In this document: in pieces, positions 23,021 to 24,542 of the stretch
Layout of the letters: each line of letters begins with the position of its first letter
Position numbering within the stretch: position 1 is the stretch's first letter
Notes under the pieces: model-generated
What the model was told of the DNA's origin: nothing
The model's input: only the letters and a program-made list of their open reading frames with translations
Databases searched by the model: none
Position numbers and translations under genes: made by a program
Virus record (IMG/VR): IMGVR_UViG_3300024255_002023
Coordinates: 1-24,542 of that record
DNA from: a virus
Length of the DNA stretch: 24,542 nucleotides
Strand: one strand, 5' to 3'

Positions 23021-24003
23021 ATTGTAATCTCCTCTTGTGCAAACGTAATATTGCGTATATTGTCTGATACTAATATTTTACATTGGTCTACATTATCAGT
23101 CAAGTTTAAATTTATTTCTTGTTTCCAACCTATTTTTTCAAATGGTATTTTTATTGTTGATAATAAGCTATTTGGATCTTTTTTAGTAATATAAAAAGTC
23201 AAGTCTCCAAAAATTTTATGTTCCTGTGGATCACTAAAATTACTACGCATAACCCATCCATTAGTTGTATTACTTATTACAAATGTCGGTACTTGAATTT
23301 GTCCAGGTTCATAAATTTTAGCATGATATCGTTTATGACTTTTATTACTTGTATACTCAGCACCAACAAAATATTCCTTAGTTCTAATAGAATAACTTTT
23401 AAAAATTCTTCTTGTTAAAATTTGTATATCATCTAAACTACATATCGTTCTCAGATGACTCATATCAAAAATACGAAATCCATCATTCATAAGATCAATA
23501 GGATCAATTTCATATGTAGACATCAGATAGCTTGGGTTCTTTTTACTAATCAGATAAAATTTAATTTTACTATACTGACTTTGCGAACTTTGTTTTTTAA
23601 CGTGTCGAGCACCAGTCATTCTATATACTGTGTCTTGATTAAAATTTACTTCCATTTTCCAATCATTTGTATACAAGATAATGTTAACGTCACAATTTTT
23701 GTTATGATACTCAGGTATCATACTAAGTTGGTCTTCTTCCTTTTTAATGGTAAGTTTTTTACTTTTCGCCATCAAGACGAATCCATCTTTACTCTCAGAC
23801 ACAACAAAACGGCGTGGGTCTAATTCCCCAAGCATTATTTTTCTAGCATTGTCGTCATTAGTCTTAAGATAAGAATGCTTGCTAGGTTTTGGTTTATTTG
23901 AAATTTCAACAACCTGACCATCCCATTCTTCATAGTATACAAAGTAATCAGCTGGAGGTTTATCCACTATAAATTCACTTAGTGACAGAAAGTTTGAGGT
24001 CAT
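23017..24003 (-). CDS. Protein of unknown function with an internal repeat
   Basis: This 328-residue protein has no recognised domain. It contains a partial internal duplication. FVVSESKDGFVLMAK (66-80) and KIKFYLISKKNPSYLMST (146-163) correspond to FVISNTTNGWVMRSN (241-255) and DLTFYITKKDPNSLLST (267-283). The repeats are rich in beta-strand-forming residues, suggesting two similar beta domains. The N-terminal segment YFVYYEEWDGQVVEISN resembles short beta modules seen in phage structural or baseplate-associated proteins, but this is only an impression. GAAAG lies upstream of the start at 24003, which is inside the previous gene (29 bp overlap). Its stop overlaps the glycosyltransferase-like gene by 4 bp. 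Confidence 0.6.
   Translation of the reverse strand: MTSNFLSLSEFIVDKPPADYFVYYEEWDGQVVEISNKPKPSKHSYLKTNDDNARKIMLGELDPRRFVVSESKDGFVLMAKSKKLTIKKEEDQLSMIPEYHNKNCDVNIILYTNDWKMEVNFNQDTVYRMTGARHVKKQSSQSQYSKIKFYLISKKNPSYLMSTYEIDPIDLMNDGFRIFDMSHLRTICSLDDIQILTRRIFKSYSIRTKEYFVGAEYTSNKSHKRYHAKIYEPGQIQVPTFVISNTTNGWVMRSNFSDPQEHKIFGDLTFYITKKDPNSLLSTIKIPFEKIGWKQEINLNLTDNVDQCKILVSDNIRNITFAQEEITI
23029..23034 (-). promoter_or_regulatory. Ribosome binding site for the GT-A gene
   Basis: GAGGAG on the minus strand lies eight bases before the ATG at 23020, within the last codons of the upstream gene. It supports that start and translational coupling through the ATGA overlap. Confidence 0.7.
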
Positions 24004-24541
24004 CTATTATTTCTTTCGTTATAAATTGCTCGTCACCGTAATGAATAATTCCAGAAGACAATTTATGATTTTCTATAATTATATCACCATCATCAGTGTA
24101 CCAACTGTTAAGCATTTCTGTCCAGTTTTTTGGAATATCAGAGTGCCATAATCCTTGACTACGATTATCAAGATCATAAAAATCATCCATCCAAATACCA
24201 ATGTTATCTTCTTGGTTTAGTAAGTATGTTACGATATTTGTTAAAACATTCTTATTAAAAGTTTCTGGTCTTTTCTCATTGAATATTTTTGCATACATAT
24301 CTCGCCAGTTTTGAAAAACTGGATCTGCCATTTTAAACCATTCAATAGCCTCATCAGTTGATTTATCAAAGTATATCAAATGACTATAATGTTGTGATAG
24401 TTTGTAATGACTTTCAAATTCAAATTTACTGGTTTTCTGTGCAATTCCATTTCTAAAATTTCTAGCAACAATAGGCATAGCTATACTTTTGTTTTTAAAT
24501 TGTTGCCAAAAAAGGTCTATATCAACATTTAAAAATAACAT
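23975..24541 (-). CDS. Protein of unknown function, possibly incomplete at the right edge
   Basis: The visible 188 residues end at a stop at 23975. The ATG at 24541 is one base from the window edge, so it may be the true start or an internal Met of a longer protein. I see no known motif. The sequence is polar, rich in Trp, Asp and Asn (IEWFKMADPVFQNWRDMY, WHSDIPKNW), with no signal peptide or membrane segment. It is the most upstream visible gene of the minus-strand run, and its end overlaps the next gene by 29 bp. The promoter of the run therefore probably lies outside the window. Confidence 0.55.
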   Translation of the reverse strand: MLFLNVDIDLFWQQFKNKSIAMPIVARNFRNGIAQKTSKFEFESHYKLSQHYSHLIYFDKSTDEAIEWFKMADPVFQNWRDMYAKIFNEKRPETFNKNVLTNIVTYLLNQEDNIGIWMDDFYDLDNRSQGLWHSDIPKNWTEMLNSWYTDDGDIIIENHKLSSGIIHYGDEQFITKEIIDDLKLSVTK

Positions 24542-24542
24542 A

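Overview
The window is AT-rich (by eye about two-thirds A+T) and packed with genes. Neighbouring genes are typically joined by ATGA-type or 4 to 29 bp overlaps, no tRNA, rRNA, insertion sequence or CRISPR is visible, and no stretch over 300 bp lacks a gene. At least one divergent intergenic space carries exact TATAAATA boxes, the late-promoter element of T4-like phages. With the gene content (enzymes of sugar and surface chemistry, many twitch-type radical SAM proteins), this points to an accessory region of a large marine T4-like myovirus, such as a cyanophage or pelagiphage relative. That assignment is inference: no capsid, tail, polymerase or other hallmark gene lies in the window.

Layout. 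(1) Positions 1-950, minus strand: the start of a ribulose-phosphate 3-epimerase cut by the window edge, preceded in its operon by a class I methyltransferase. (2) 1013-4127, plus strand: a UDP-glucose/GDP-mannose-type dehydrogenase and a cobalamin-binding-type radical SAM protein, divergent from block 1 across a short promoter region. (3) 4139-9039: a minus-strand protein of unknown function diverges, across a palindromic TATTTATATAAATA double promoter, from a plus-strand set of isochorismatase-like hydrolase, putative glycosyltransferase, second copy of the unknown family, and second putative glycosyltransferase. (4) 9060-24541, minus strand: one long run of at least 13 genes. In order of transcription it has two unknown proteins, a GT-A glycosyltransferase-like protein, eight radical SAM proteins that all carry an N-terminal cysteine-rich twitch domain, an SGNH hydrolase, and a radical SAM protein with a C-terminal SPASM domain.

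The outstanding feature is ten radical SAM enzymes in 24.5 kb, eight of them tandem paralogs of one architecture. The eight fall into two subfamilies by their auxiliary-cluster cysteines. Three form an upstream block of larger proteins (20292-22034, 18743-20281, 17168-18700) and five a downstream block of smaller ones (12243-17171 and 11066-12250). The first two are recent duplicates that share long identical DNA. All eight also share a C-terminal tail motif.

How the genes work together can only be guessed. Nucleotide-sugar oxidation, pentose-phosphate epimerisation, methylation, glycosyl transfer and SGNH-type ester chemistry suggest synthesis or decoration of an unusual glycan or glycoconjugate on virion or host. 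The radical SAM series would then supply successive C-H or C-C modifications, either on that molecule or on a peptide. No substrate is visible in the sequence.
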